Of a stretch of 64,000 bases of DNA, positions 25,122 to 33,802 are shown piece after piece. How positions within the stretch are numbered: the stretch's first letter is position 1; every line of letters begins with the position of its first letter. Position numbers and translations under genes: made by a program. The DNA comes from Bradyrhizobium liaoningense (GTDB lineage: Bacteria; Pseudomonadota; Alphaproteobacteria; Rhizobiales; Xanthobacteraceae): assembly GCF_018130785.1 (NCBI RefSeq), contig NZ_JAFCJT010000004.1:337104-401103 (forward strand), written 5' to 3'. The notes under the pieces are model-generated. The model searched no databases. It worked only from the letters and a program-made list of their open reading frames with translations, and was not told the origin of the DNA.

Positions 25122-26141
25122 TCAGCACTCCGACAGGAGGACGTCGAGATCGGCGGTCGATCGCCGACCGATGTCGGCACCGTGTTCGGCGAGAAACGCG
25201 TCCGCGGCCGAGCGCCCCTCGGCGCGCAGCATCGAGACGAACTCCCACTCCGCGTTGAGTTTCGACGAGGCGCCGAACTTCGCCAGCATGTCGCTCTTGA
25301 TGCGGTGCGTCCGCATCTTCGCCCAGCGCGCGCCCTCACCGCTGCCGGGATCGGCCGCCTGGCGCAGCAGCGCGATCATGCGCAGCTCTTTCATCAGCGG
25401 CGAGTTGAAGGAGATTTCGTTCAGCCGGTTGAGGATTTCGGCAGCCGTCCGTGGTTCCTCCGGCCGCTCGGTCGGATTGATCTGGACGAGGATGGTGTCG
25501 TGCGCATCGCTCTCGCGAACCAGCGGCGTGATCGTCGGATTGCCGGCAAAGCCACCGTCCCAATAGGGTTCGCCGTCGATCTCGATCGCGCGGAACATGG
25601 TCGGCAGGCAGGCCGACGCCAGCAGCACATCCGCCGTGATCTCCGCGTTGCGGAAGATGCGGCCGCGCCCGGTGCGCACCCGCGTCGCGGTGATGAACAG
25701 CTGGATCGGCGAGCGCGCGATGCGTTCGAAATCGATGCTCTCAGCCAGCACCGCGCGCAGCGGATTGTAGCCCGTCGGGTTGAGATCGTAGGGCGACAGC
25801 ACGCGCGACATCAGGTCGGTGAGGATATAGAAGGGCGACGTATCCAGCGTCCAGCGCCCCATCAGGCGGTCGAGCGGAGAGCGTTGCAGCGGACTGAAGG
25901 CCGCAGCCTTCGAGACGCGGCGCCAATATTGTTCGAGCGCCTCGCGCGCGCCTTCGGCGCCGCCGGCCGTCCAGCCGTCCGCCAGCACGGCCGCGTTCAT
26001 CGCGCCTGCGGAGGTCCCGGAGATCGCGGCGATCGTGAGCCATTTCTCTTCCAGGAGGCGGTCGAGCACACCCCAGGAGAAGGCGCCGTGCGAACCGCCG
26101 CCCTGAAGCGCGAGATCAATCAGTACGGCGTCCCGTTCCAT
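25122..26141 (-). CDS. Patatin-like phospholipase
   Basis: A 339-residue patatin. The oxyanion loop GGGSHGAF, the nucleophile elbow GTSAGAM and the catalytic dyad aspartate in WDGGFAGNP are all present, so the enzyme should be active as a lipid acyl hydrolase. The ATG at 26141 is used; a GTG at 26150 is possible. No signal peptide is apparent. It is first in a pair with the downstream permease, an uncommon combination whose logic I cannot read from sequence. Confidence 0.9.
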   Translation of the reverse strand: MERDAVLIDLALQGGGSHGAFSWGVLDRLLEEKWLTIAAISGTSAGAMNAAVLADGWTAGGAEGAREALEQYWRRVSKAAAFSPLQRSPLDRLMGRWTLDTSPFYILTDLMSRVLSPYDLNPTGYNPLRAVLAESIDFERIARSPIQLFITATRVRTGRGRIFRNAEITADVLLASACLPTMFRAIEIDGEPYWDGGFAGNPTITPLVRESDAHDTILVQINPTERPEEPRTAAEILNRLNEISFNSPLMKELRMIALLRQAADPGSGEGARWAKMRTHRIKSDMLAKFGASSKLNAEWEFVSMLRAEGRSAADAFLAEHGADIGRRSTADLDVLLSEC

Positions 26142-26251
26142 GGCGGACACTCACGCAACTAAGCTCAAATGCGACATGCTTTTTAGCACGCCGAAGATGA
26201 CAGCAGTGTAGAGAGCCGTAGCTGCGAATTGCAACCGGAACGTGGGGTGGT

Positions 26252-27496
26252 CTAGTGCTCGAATACCAGCCGTGCGCCAACCGTGCCCTCGAGCGCCCGG
26301 ATCTGCGCAAGCAGCGCGGCCGAATCCTCACCGCCGAGATCGGCATCGAGCACAACGTAGCCGAGGTCGCCGGCGGTCTCCAGATATTGCGCGGCGATGT
26401 TGATGTCGCGCTGGAGGAACACCTCGTTGAGCCGGCGCAGCATGCCCGGCACGTTCCGATGCACATGGCTGAAGCGCGCGCCGGCGGGACGCAGGTGCAG
26501 TTGCACCTCCGGGAAGTTCACCGCGCCCATCGTCGACCCCGTGATGAAATAGTCGACGAGCTTGCGCGCGACTTCCCCACCGATGCGCTCTTGCGCCTCC
26601 TCGGTCGAGCCGCCAACATGCGGGGTGAGGATCACGTTGTTGAGGCCCTGCACCGGGCTCTTGAATCGTTCCGCGTTCGAGGACGGCTCAACCGGGAAGA
26701 CGTCGATCGCAGCGCCCGCGATGTGACCGTCGCGCAAGGCGCCTGCGAGCGCATCGAGATCGACCACGGTACCGCGGCTGTTGTTGATGAAGAATGAGCC
26801 CGGCTTCATCGCCCGCAGCTCCTTCTCGCCGATCATGCCTGATGTCTCCGGCGTCTCCGGCACGTGCAGGCTGACGACGTCGCTCTGCGCCAGCAGCTCT
26901 TCGAGCTTCTCGACCGGCTCGGTATTGCCGTGTCGGAGCTTGTCGGTGCGATCGTAATAGATCACGCGCATGCCCATGGCTTCAGCAAGGGTCGAAAGCT
27001 GCGAGCCGATATTGCCATAGCCGACGATGCCGAGGGTGCGGCCACGCACCTCTCGGCTGCCGGCAGCGGACTTGTCCCAGCCGCCTTCATGGGCGGACAC
27101 CGAGCGCGGAAAGATCTGACGCAGCAGCATCACGATCTCGCCGATCACGAGTTCCGCGACGCTGCGCGTGTTGGAGAACGGCGCGTTGAACACGGGAATG
27201 CCACGCTTCCGCGCTGCTAGGAGATCGACCTGATTGGTGCCGACGCTGAAGCAGCCGACCGCGAGAAGGCCGTCCGCGGCCGCGAGCACCTCGTCGGTGA
27301 TCTGGGTGCGCGAGCGGATGCCGAGCAGCGACACGCCCTTCAGCGCGCGCCGCAGGTCTTCGCCGTCCAGCGCCTTGGTCAACCGCTCGACCTTGGTGAA
27401 GCCCGCGCTCCGGAACAGGTCGACAGCGCTGTCATTGACGCCTTCGAGCAGCAGTGCCTTCGCGTTCCGCTCGGGACTTTGGCCTGGGGCTGGCAT
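26252..27496 (-). CDS. serA: D-3-phosphoglycerate dehydrogenase, SerA type with ACT domain
   Basis: A 414-residue D-isomer 2-hydroxyacid dehydrogenase. The Rossmann motif GYGNIGS, the NNSRG segment and the catalytic LTPHVGGSTEEAQ region are present, and the C-terminal 75 residues (HRNVPGMLRRLNEVF...) are an ACT domain as in E. coli SerA (410 residues), which binds serine. The ATG at 27496 follows CGGAGA. First step of the phosphorylated serine pathway. Many alphaproteobacteria also have a longer SerA, so a paralogue elsewhere is possible. Confidence 0.9.
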   Translation of the reverse strand: MPAPGQSPERNAKALLLEGVNDSAVDLFRSAGFTKVERLTKALDGEDLRRALKGVSLLGIRSRTQITDEVLAAADGLLAVGCFSVGTNQVDLLAARKRGIPVFNAPFSNTRSVAELVIGEIVMLLRQIFPRSVSAHEGGWDKSAAGSREVRGRTLGIVGYGNIGSQLSTLAEAMGMRVIYYDRTDKLRHGNTEPVEKLEELLAQSDVVSLHVPETPETSGMIGEKELRAMKPGSFFINNSRGTVVDLDALAGALRDGHIAGAAIDVFPVEPSSNAERFKSPVQGLNNVILTPHVGGSTEEAQERIGGEVARKLVDYFITGSTMGAVNFPEVQLHLRPAGARFSHVHRNVPGMLRRLNEVFLQRDINIAAQYLETAGDLGYVVLDADLGGEDSAALLAQIRALEGTVGARLVFEH

Positions 27497-27626
27497 GGAA
27501 TCTCCGTAGGTCACAGCTTTGCCGCAGCTCATAGACCGCGGAGGAGACGCAGCACAATAGGGTTTGGATATGGGAAGAAGATGGCGAGGCGGGGGAAGCG
27601 TGCTTGGCATCCCACCACCTCTAGCT

Positions 27627-27752
27627 CCGTCATCCTGAGGGCGAGCCACCCGGCGCAGCGCGTCGCGTGGGGAGCCTCGAAGGATGAGCAGCCCGCATAC
27701 AGCCGGGCCGTCGCCCTTCGAGGGCCGCTACGCGGCCGCCTCAGGGTGATGG
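27627..27752. repeat. Rhizobial-type palindromic intergenic element
   Basis: The stretch begins CCGTCATCCTGAGGGCGAG and ends GCCTCAGGGTGATGG, with internal inverted parts CCTCGAAGGATGA and CCCTTCGAGGGC and a central GCGGCC palindrome. The whole folds back on itself and fills the end of the space between serA and the rhodanese gene. It has no open frame on either strand that looks coding. Confidence 0.7.
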
Positions 27753-27754
27753 AT

Positions 27755-28987
27755 TCAAATCACATAAAACCCATGCGTGCCGTCGAGCCGCAGTTGCTCG
27801 ACGAGACCGTATTCCCAATCGAGATAGGCCTGCATCGCACGCTCGGCGACATCGGTTCCTTCATAAGGACGGCGATACCGGTGCGCGGGATCGAGGTTCG
27901 GCAAGACGCGCGCCGGGCCGGTTTCGAGCGCGCCATCATAGCCGCCTTCCAGCACATAGACCTCCCAGCCCATCTGCGCGAGCCAGGATGCCGTCATGTC
28001 GGCACGAACGCCCTTGTCGTCGGTCAGGAGGATGCGCGCGCCACGCACGGGCGCGGCCATGTCGGTTTCCTGAACGAGCTGGCCGCCCGGATAATGACGG
28101 AAAGCCGGGAGATGACCGCCGGCATATTCCTCGGCATCGCGCACGTCGAAGCGATAGAGCGTGCGATCGGTCTGCGCGAGAAGCGCAGACATCTCGCTTG
28201 TGCCGATATGTCGAACACCGGCGCGATAGGCAACGTCGCGGGCATTGGCCGGGCCACCCTCGAACGGACCGATCGCGCCACGCCTGTCAGCGCCGTGATC
28301 GAGCGTGTGCCGCGCCAGCGTCCAGCCGATGGTGCCGTTGCGCAGCGCCCGCACCTTGTTGGGCACGCCGGCATTGATCAGCGACTGGGTACCGATGATC
28401 GAGCGCGTACGGCCGGCGCAATTGACGATGATGGTGGTCTCAGGGTCGGGGGCGGCCTGCCCTGCCCGCAGCACCAGCTCCGCGCCGGGCACGCTGACCG
28501 AGCCCGGAATGTTCATGGTCGCATATTCGTCGAAGCGGCGGACGTCGAGGATCGCGATGTTGGCCTTGTCCGCGATCAGCTTTGCCACCTCGTCGGCACT
28601 GAACGACGGCGTATGCCGCCTCACCTCGACCAGTTCGCCGAAGGCTTTGGAGTAGGAATTGACGTCCTCGAACACCTGATAGCCTGCCGTGCGCCAGGCC
28701 TTCAGCCCGCCATCGAGCGCGCTGATATCGGTGTAGCCGAGTGCGGCAAGCCGTTCGGCGCCGGTCGCGACCAGCTCTTCACCGTCGTCATAAAGCACGA
28801 TCGCCACGTCCTTGCGCGGCAGCCTCACCTCAGCCTCGATCGCGATCCGTTCCGCGGCCATGTTGGCGGCGAACAGCGGATGACCGGTGGCGAAGCCGGC
28901 CTCGTGCCTGAGATCGAGCAGCGCGATCTCCTCGCGCAGGAGCAGCGCGCGGCGGATGTCGGCGGGGGTGACGGTGGGAAGCTTCAT
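27755..28987 (-). CDS. Triple-domain rhodanese-like sulfurtransferase
   Basis: A 410-residue protein made of three rhodanese modules, about residues 1-110, 125-235 and 255-360. Only the middle module keeps the catalytic cysteine (C190 in VNCAGRTRS); the corresponding loops in the first (LYDDGEE) and third (LTDDKGV) lack it. So one active and two inactive domains are expected, as in other multidomain sulfurtransferases where inactive modules bind partners. No sulfur-metabolism neighbours point to the acceptor. A short tail of 50 residues follows domain three. Confidence 0.9.
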   Translation of the reverse strand: MKLPTVTPADIRRALLLREEIALLDLRHEAGFATGHPLFAANMAAERIAIEAEVRLPRKDVAIVLYDDGEELVATGAERLAALGYTDISALDGGLKAWRTAGYQVFEDVNSYSKAFGELVEVRRHTPSFSADEVAKLIADKANIAILDVRRFDEYATMNIPGSVSVPGAELVLRAGQAAPDPETTIIVNCAGRTRSIIGTQSLINAGVPNKVRALRNGTIGWTLARHTLDHGADRRGAIGPFEGGPANARDVAYRAGVRHIGTSEMSALLAQTDRTLYRFDVRDAEEYAGGHLPAFRHYPGGQLVQETDMAAPVRGARILLTDDKGVRADMTASWLAQMGWEVYVLEGGYDGALETGPARVLPNLDPAHRYRRPYEGTDVAERAMQAYLDWEYGLVEQLRLDGTHGFYVI

Positions 28988-29061
28988 GGCACGAACCCTG
29001 GCGAGGAAAAGCCATGGGCTTTTGAACGATTGCCGCGCGCTTGGCTAGCCTTCGCGTCCGG

Positions 29062-30243
29062 TCATTCGCCCGGAACCAGCCGCCCGAGCGGCGGCTGCGC
29101 GGGACGCCGCAGCCTGCGGCGCGACAGATAGAGCAAAATGCCGGTGACCGAGAACAGAGGCATCAACGCTGCTGCAATCATGAAGGCGAGCTTGCCGGGC
29201 CAACCCAGGAACGCGCCGCGATGGATATCGAGCACATTCGCGATGATCTTTTCGCCGAGCGTCTTGTCGGCATAGCGCTCCGCCGAGATCACCTGCCCCG
29301 TGACCGCATCCACGCGGAATTCGTCGCGCGTGGTATCGAGCGTCGAATCCTTCGGCCACGACCGGATCCGGATGACCGTGCCCGGACCAGCTGGCAGCGT
29401 CAGCAGCGCTTTGGAGAAACGATCGCCTTCCTCGCGCTGGAGCGTCGACCACGCAAGATCAAATCCCACCGGCTGAACCGGCTCGGGACGCCCAACCGCA
29501 CGCGGCTGCTTCGGCTGTATCTTCGCGGCGGCGACGTGCGGACGCGACAGCAGCCAGACGGCGCCGTCCTTGTACCAGTCGAACGAGTACCAGAGCCCGG
29601 TCAGCGTCATCACCAGATAGACCGGCAGCACCCAAGTGCCGATCACCGCATGCAGCGAGCGGTGCAGGCCGCGGCCGCTGAGACCGAGATTTGGCTTCAG
29701 CCACATCTTCACGCTGGCGGCGCGGCGGGGCCAGCGCAGCACGAGGCCCGAGATAAGCATGACGATCAGGCCGAGCGCGGCGACACCGGTGATCTGGCGC
29801 CCCCAGCCCTTGGCATCGCCAGGGATCAACAGCCATCGATGCAGCCTGCGCACGGTCGCGAAGAACTCCTCGCCACGCGGCGCACCCAGCACGCGCGCGT
29901 CGTAGGGATCGACATAGAGCGATGTCGGCCGCGCACCCTGCTCGTCGCGCGCGAAGCGGACACGCACCGCCGCGGCCGGATCGCTCGACAGCGTGACGGC
30001 CGAGACCTTGCCGAGGTCCTGCCCTGCCTTCAGCCGGGCCACCAGTGCGTCCGGCATCAACGCCGGCGCCTGGCGCGGCGCCACCTGCATGATACCGCTA
30101 TTCAGATAGTCGCCGATCTCGTCCTCAAAGCTCATGATCGCGCCGGTCAGCGCGATCAAGGCCAGCAGCAGCGCAAGCACGAGGCCCGCGATCGAGTGAA
30201 TCAGGTGCAGGGCGGCCTTGATGTGATGCCCCACCCTACTCAT
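29062..30243 (-). CDS. PepSY-associated membrane protein
   Basis: A 393-residue inner-membrane protein with a first helix near the N-terminus (IAGLVLALLLALIALTGAIM), a PepSY-type soluble region, three further helices and a C-terminal helix followed by a basic tail. The ATG at 30243 overlaps the end of the upstream binding-protein gene by 8 nt. PepSY-TM proteins beside TonB receptors (PiuB/FsrB-like) are thought to reduce ferric-siderophores at the inner membrane. This role fits here but is inference. Confidence 0.87.
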   Translation of the reverse strand: MSRVGHHIKAALHLIHSIAGLVLALLLALIALTGAIMSFEDEIGDYLNSGIMQVAPRQAPALMPDALVARLKAGQDLGKVSAVTLSSDPAAAVRVRFARDEQGARPTSLYVDPYDARVLGAPRGEEFFATVRRLHRWLLIPGDAKGWGRQITGVAALGLIVMLISGLVLRWPRRAASVKMWLKPNLGLSGRGLHRSLHAVIGTWVLPVYLVMTLTGLWYSFDWYKDGAVWLLSRPHVAAAKIQPKQPRAVGRPEPVQPVGFDLAWSTLQREEGDRFSKALLTLPAGPGTVIRIRSWPKDSTLDTTRDEFRVDAVTGQVISAERYADKTLGEKIIANVLDIHRGAFLGWPGKLAFMIAAALMPLFSVTGILLYLSRRRLRRPAQPPLGRLVPGE

Positions 30244-31264
30244 CGAAGCCAACCTTCTTGATAAGCGAGATCGCGGCCTGCTGATGTGCGGCGATCTGAT
30301 CGATCGACGTCGCATCGGCGATGAACGTGCCCATTTCGGCAACGATGGATGCACGCTCCGCTGCTGCAAGCACGGGGTATTCCAACTCGGCAGCGGCGAA
30401 GATCCGCTGCGCTGCCGGCGTGACAAGGAATTCGAGGAATTGTCGCGCCAACGCCGGATGCGGCGCCTGTTTCGCCATCGCCGCGCCGGTGAGGTTCACA
30501 TGCGTGCCGCCGCCCCTGAATGTCGATGGCACCGCCTTGACCTCCATCGCCCAGGCGCGCCATTCGGCGCCTTCCCGTCCGTCGCGCAATTGCGCCAATG
30601 CCACGGTGTTGCCGATACCGATCTCGCAAATGCCTTGCGCGATCTCGCGGATTACGTCGTTGTCCTTGCCATCAGGCTTGTGGGCGAGATTGGCCTTCAG
30701 GCCGACAAGCCAGGCTTCCGTCGCGGCTTCGCCGTGATGGGTGAGATAGGCCGCAACCAGCGCGACATTGTTCTGATGCAGCGGCGAACGTATGCAGAGC
30801 TTGCCGCGCCATCTGGGAGCGGCGAGGTCTTCGTAATCGATGGCCGCCAGCGCGCTGTCCATCCGCGCGAGCACGACGCGAGGGCGGACGGCAAGCGCGA
30901 TCCATTGCGCATCGCCGCCGCGAAGATTTGCCGGAACAGCCTGTTCGAGACGCGACGACGTGAAGGCCTGCGTCAGACCGCGGGTGGAGAGCTGGGTCGT
31001 CTTGTCCAGACCGATCGTCAGCAGCAAGTCCGCAGGCGACGCCTCGCCCTCTGACACGAGGCGTTTGACGAGACTGTCCTCGATAAAGACGACATCCACC
31101 TTGACGCCGCTGGCTTCCGTGAAAGCCGCAACGACAGGCGCGACCAGGGCCGCTTCCCTGGTCGAATAGAGCGTGATCTCCTCGGCGCGACTCGCACCTG
31201 TGGTGGCAAGGCAGGCGGCCGCCAGCGCGATCAGGACCGCGATGGCTTTGTGCCGCACAGCCAT
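30236..31264 (-). CDS. Ferric-iron-type periplasmic binding protein
   Basis: A 342-residue solute-binding protein of the FbpA/Fut/thiamine type. The signal peptide is clear (MAVRHKAIAVLIALAAACLA, cut near SRA-E). The mature protein starts EEITLYSTREAALVAP, like FbpA proteins (..vtvYssr...). It starts 2 nt after the TonB receptor stop and overlaps the PepSY gene. No ABC permease or ATPase gene is adjacent, so the cognate transporter lies elsewhere or the protein serves another role. Confidence 0.83.
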   Translation of the reverse strand: MAVRHKAIAVLIALAAACLATTGASRAEEITLYSTREAALVAPVVAAFTEASGVKVDVVFIEDSLVKRLVSEGEASPADLLLTIGLDKTTQLSTRGLTQAFTSSRLEQAVPANLRGGDAQWIALAVRPRVVLARMDSALAAIDYEDLAAPRWRGKLCIRSPLHQNNVALVAAYLTHHGEAATEAWLVGLKANLAHKPDGKDNDVIREIAQGICEIGIGNTVALAQLRDGREGAEWRAWAMEVKAVPSTFRGGGTHVNLTGAAMAKQAPHPALARQFLEFLVTPAAQRIFAAAELEYPVLAAAERASIVAEMGTFIADATSIDQIAAHQQAAISLIKKVGFDE

Positions 31265-31266
31265 TC

Positions 31267-33600
31267 CTAGAACCTCACCGTTGCCGACAGCGACACACGG
31301 CGTGCGTCACCGATCGCGACATTCAAATTGTTGACGGCGGAGGGATAGTAGACGGTGTCGAACAGGTTCTTGACGTTGAACTGGTAGATCACCGGCGTGT
31401 TCTGGTATTTCGTCTCATAGGTCGCGAAAATATCGGCGACCACATAGGACGGCAAGAAGAAGGTGTTGGTCGAATCGCCGGGACGATCGCCGACATAGCG
31501 CGCGCCGCCGCCGAGCCGGAGCTGGCCCGGCAAAGCCGTACCGAAATTATAGACCAGATAGAGCGAGGCCGTGTTCAGCGCGACGTTCTGCAGCTTCCTG
31601 CCGAGCAGCGTTACATCCTCGGACGCCGTCACCCGCGCGTCGGTGTAGCCGTAGCTGCCGATCAAGGCCCAGCTGTCGGTCAGCCTGCCGGTGACATCCA
31701 ACTCGACGCCGCGCGAGCGGGCGCGACCGACGGTGTGGAGCTCGACCACGCCTGCGCTGTTGGTCTTCGTCGTCTGCACGTTCTTCTTGTCGAGATCGTA
31801 GAGCGCCAGCGTACCTGAGATGCGCTTGTTCAGGTCGAACTTGACGCCGGTCTCGTATGACACGCCTTCTTCCGGCGCGACATTGGAGTCGATCACGATG
31901 CCGATCGGCGCAATGGTCGAATTCGGCTTCAGCGATTCCGTGTAGCTCGCATAAAGCGAGATCTCGTCGGTCAGCTTGAAAATGGCGCCGCCGAGCGGAA
32001 GCACCTTGTCCTGGGAGACATTGGTGTTGGTGACGAACGGCTTTCCGCGGCCGGCGATCTGGTCGTAGTCCATGTAGCGCACGCCGCCGACCAGCGCGAA
32101 CCGCTCGGTCAGATGCAGCGTGTCCTGGAAGAACAGCGACCACTGGCCGAGCTTGTCGGTCTGCGCGCTGTCGGGGTTCGACACCGTCGTGCCCGGTCCG
32201 ATCAGCCCGTAGACTGGATTGTAGACGTTGATGGCGGGAGTCGCCTGCCGGATCAGATTGTCGCGATAGATGGTGCGATACTGGCCGTCGCCGCCGAACA
32301 CCACCTCGTTGCGCATATTGCCGAGCCAGAAGCCGCCGGAAATGTACGACGTGCCATAGCTGGCATTGCTGAGCGAGCCCTGCGTGCCATCGTTGCTGCG
32401 CGTCTCGACGCCCGTCGTGAAATTGAGTGTGGAGATGCGAAGCTGGTTGGCGCTGAAGGTCTCGGTGTTGTAGCTGTAGCCGGCGTAGAGCTTCCAGTCC
32501 TGGTTGAAGCGGTGCTCGACCGAAGCCTGCATCAGGTCCGAGGTGCCCCAGGTGTTGTTGAAGGGCTCATCCAGCCGGCGCGTGGACGGCACGGCGAGCG
32601 GGGCCTTGGTCACCGGATTGAACGCCGTGCCGCGGTCGAACGGATAGATGAACTCGCGGTGTTCGTAGTTGAGCTGCACCGTGGTGTCCTGGCCGTACCA
32701 GGCCAGTGATGGCGCGACCAGCATCTCGCGGTGCCGGCCGAAATTCCGCCAGTAATCCTCGCTGACACCGTAGCCGATGAAGCGATAGGCAAGGCCCTGG
32801 TCGCCAATCGGACCGGTAACGTCGAGCAGGCCGTCAGCGCCGGTTTTCGAGGCACTGAAGGCGGAGCCGAGCAGCGTGACCGAGCCGTGCTGATAAAGCT
32901 CCGGCCGCTTGCTGATGGTGTTGACGATGCCGCCGGGATCCATGATGCCGTAGAGCAGCGAGGCCGGCCCTTTCAGCACCTCGACGCTCTCGACCGCGGG
33001 ATTGAAGCTGCGGCCCTGCACCAGCGGCATGCCGTTGCGCATGATCGAGCCGTCGCGATTGTCACCGAAGCCGCGGCGGATCACCGCGTCCTGGCTGCCG
33101 GCGAGCGTGTTGGTCTGGGTGATGCCGGAGACATTGATGAGCGCATCGTCGATGTTGCGCGGGAGCTGGTCCTTCAACACCTGCTCAGGCACGACGTTGA
33201 CGGCCTGCGAGGTATCGAGGGGCGAGGCGCCGCTGCGTAGCGTGGTCGAGCTCGGCATCGCGCGGTAGCCGAGTTTGGCGGCTTGCTGCGCGGCGGCCGC
33301 AACTGCGGCACGTTCCGATCTTGTCGGTGCTGCTGGCGTGGCGGCATTCCGGCTGCGCTGACGCGCGGCGGCTTGCGTCCGGCGCTGGGGCGATTCAGAC
33401 GCGCGCGCCGGTTTCGGTCGCGGCGCTGGCGCATCCACTGTCACCGGCGGCAGCGCCGATTGCGCCTGCGCGGTCGTCGTGCTGGAGGGATATTCGGCGA
33501 GCAGCACCGCCGCACCAATGAGAAGACCTGCACGGCTCTTGCCGGCACGATGACGACGGCCGCAAACACGCTGGCCATCCACGAAGGCACGCACTTTCAT
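31267..33600 (-). CDS. TonB-dependent siderophore receptor
   Basis: A 777-residue outer-membrane receptor of the FhuA/FpvA class. After an N-terminal export region, a proline-rich low-complexity stretch (about residues 55-90) leads to the plug domain (SQAVNVVPEQVLKDQLPRNI, GMPLVQGRSFNPAVESVEVL, PASLLYGIMDPGGIVNTISK) and a 22-strand barrel ending in an aromatic F (SLSATVRF). The start lies 20 nt from an inverted repeat and about 90 nt from ICE-like sequence. First gene of a unit with the ferric-binding and PepSY proteins. Confidence 0.93.
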   Translation of the reverse strand: MKVRAFVDGQRVCGRRHRAGKSRAGLLIGAAVLLAEYPSSTTTAQAQSALPPVTVDAPAPRPKPARASESPQRRTQAAARQRSRNAATPAAPTRSERAAVAAAAQQAAKLGYRAMPSSTTLRSGASPLDTSQAVNVVPEQVLKDQLPRNIDDALINVSGITQTNTLAGSQDAVIRRGFGDNRDGSIMRNGMPLVQGRSFNPAVESVEVLKGPASLLYGIMDPGGIVNTISKRPELYQHGSVTLLGSAFSASKTGADGLLDVTGPIGDQGLAYRFIGYGVSEDYWRNFGRHREMLVAPSLAWYGQDTTVQLNYEHREFIYPFDRGTAFNPVTKAPLAVPSTRRLDEPFNNTWGTSDLMQASVEHRFNQDWKLYAGYSYNTETFSANQLRISTLNFTTGVETRSNDGTQGSLSNASYGTSYISGGFWLGNMRNEVVFGGDGQYRTIYRDNLIRQATPAINVYNPVYGLIGPGTTVSNPDSAQTDKLGQWSLFFQDTLHLTERFALVGGVRYMDYDQIAGRGKPFVTNTNVSQDKVLPLGGAIFKLTDEISLYASYTESLKPNSTIAPIGIVIDSNVAPEEGVSYETGVKFDLNKRISGTLALYDLDKKNVQTTKTNSAGVVELHTVGRARSRGVELDVTGRLTDSWALIGSYGYTDARVTASEDVTLLGRKLQNVALNTASLYLVYNFGTALPGQLRLGGGARYVGDRPGDSTNTFFLPSYVVADIFATYETKYQNTPVIYQFNVKNLFDTVYYPSAVNNLNVAIGDARRVSLSATVRF

Positions 33601-33602
33601 TC

Positions 33603-33628
33603 CACTTCAAGTCATGAACGTTGAAGTG
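33603..33628. repeat. Inverted repeat just upstream of the TonB receptor start
   Basis: CACTTCAA (33603-33610) and TTGAAGTG (33621-33628) are perfect 8-bp arms around a 10-bp centre, directly in front of the receptor start at 33600. In the mRNA it would fold over the ribosome binding region; in DNA it could be an operator. Confidence 0.55.
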
Positions 33629-33671
33629 TGCGCCTGTAACAGTCGCAGTACGCGAAGAGAACCGCGAGGAG

Positions 33672-33704
33672 AGTTGAATCGCTCTAGTGTTGAATCGTTC
33701 TAAC
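33672..33704. promoter_or_regulatory. Tandem ICE-like (Irr) motifs upstream of the TonB receptor
   Basis: The 16-bp sequence GTTGAATCGTTCTAAC (33689-33704) follows a near copy GTTGAATCGCTCTAGT (33673-33688). The second matches the rhizobial ICE consensus TTTAGAA-N3-TTCTAAA at 11 of 14 positions on my count; the first is weaker. Position about 75-105 bp upstream of an iron-receptor gene fits Irr control. Confidence 0.4.
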
Positions 33705-33802
33705 GGTCGAACAGCATTGAACGACAATCACGGATTGCTTTCACGCGAGTCGCGACACGCTGCACGCGAATTCACCGCAGCGTGTCACGGAATTTTTACA
33801 TC

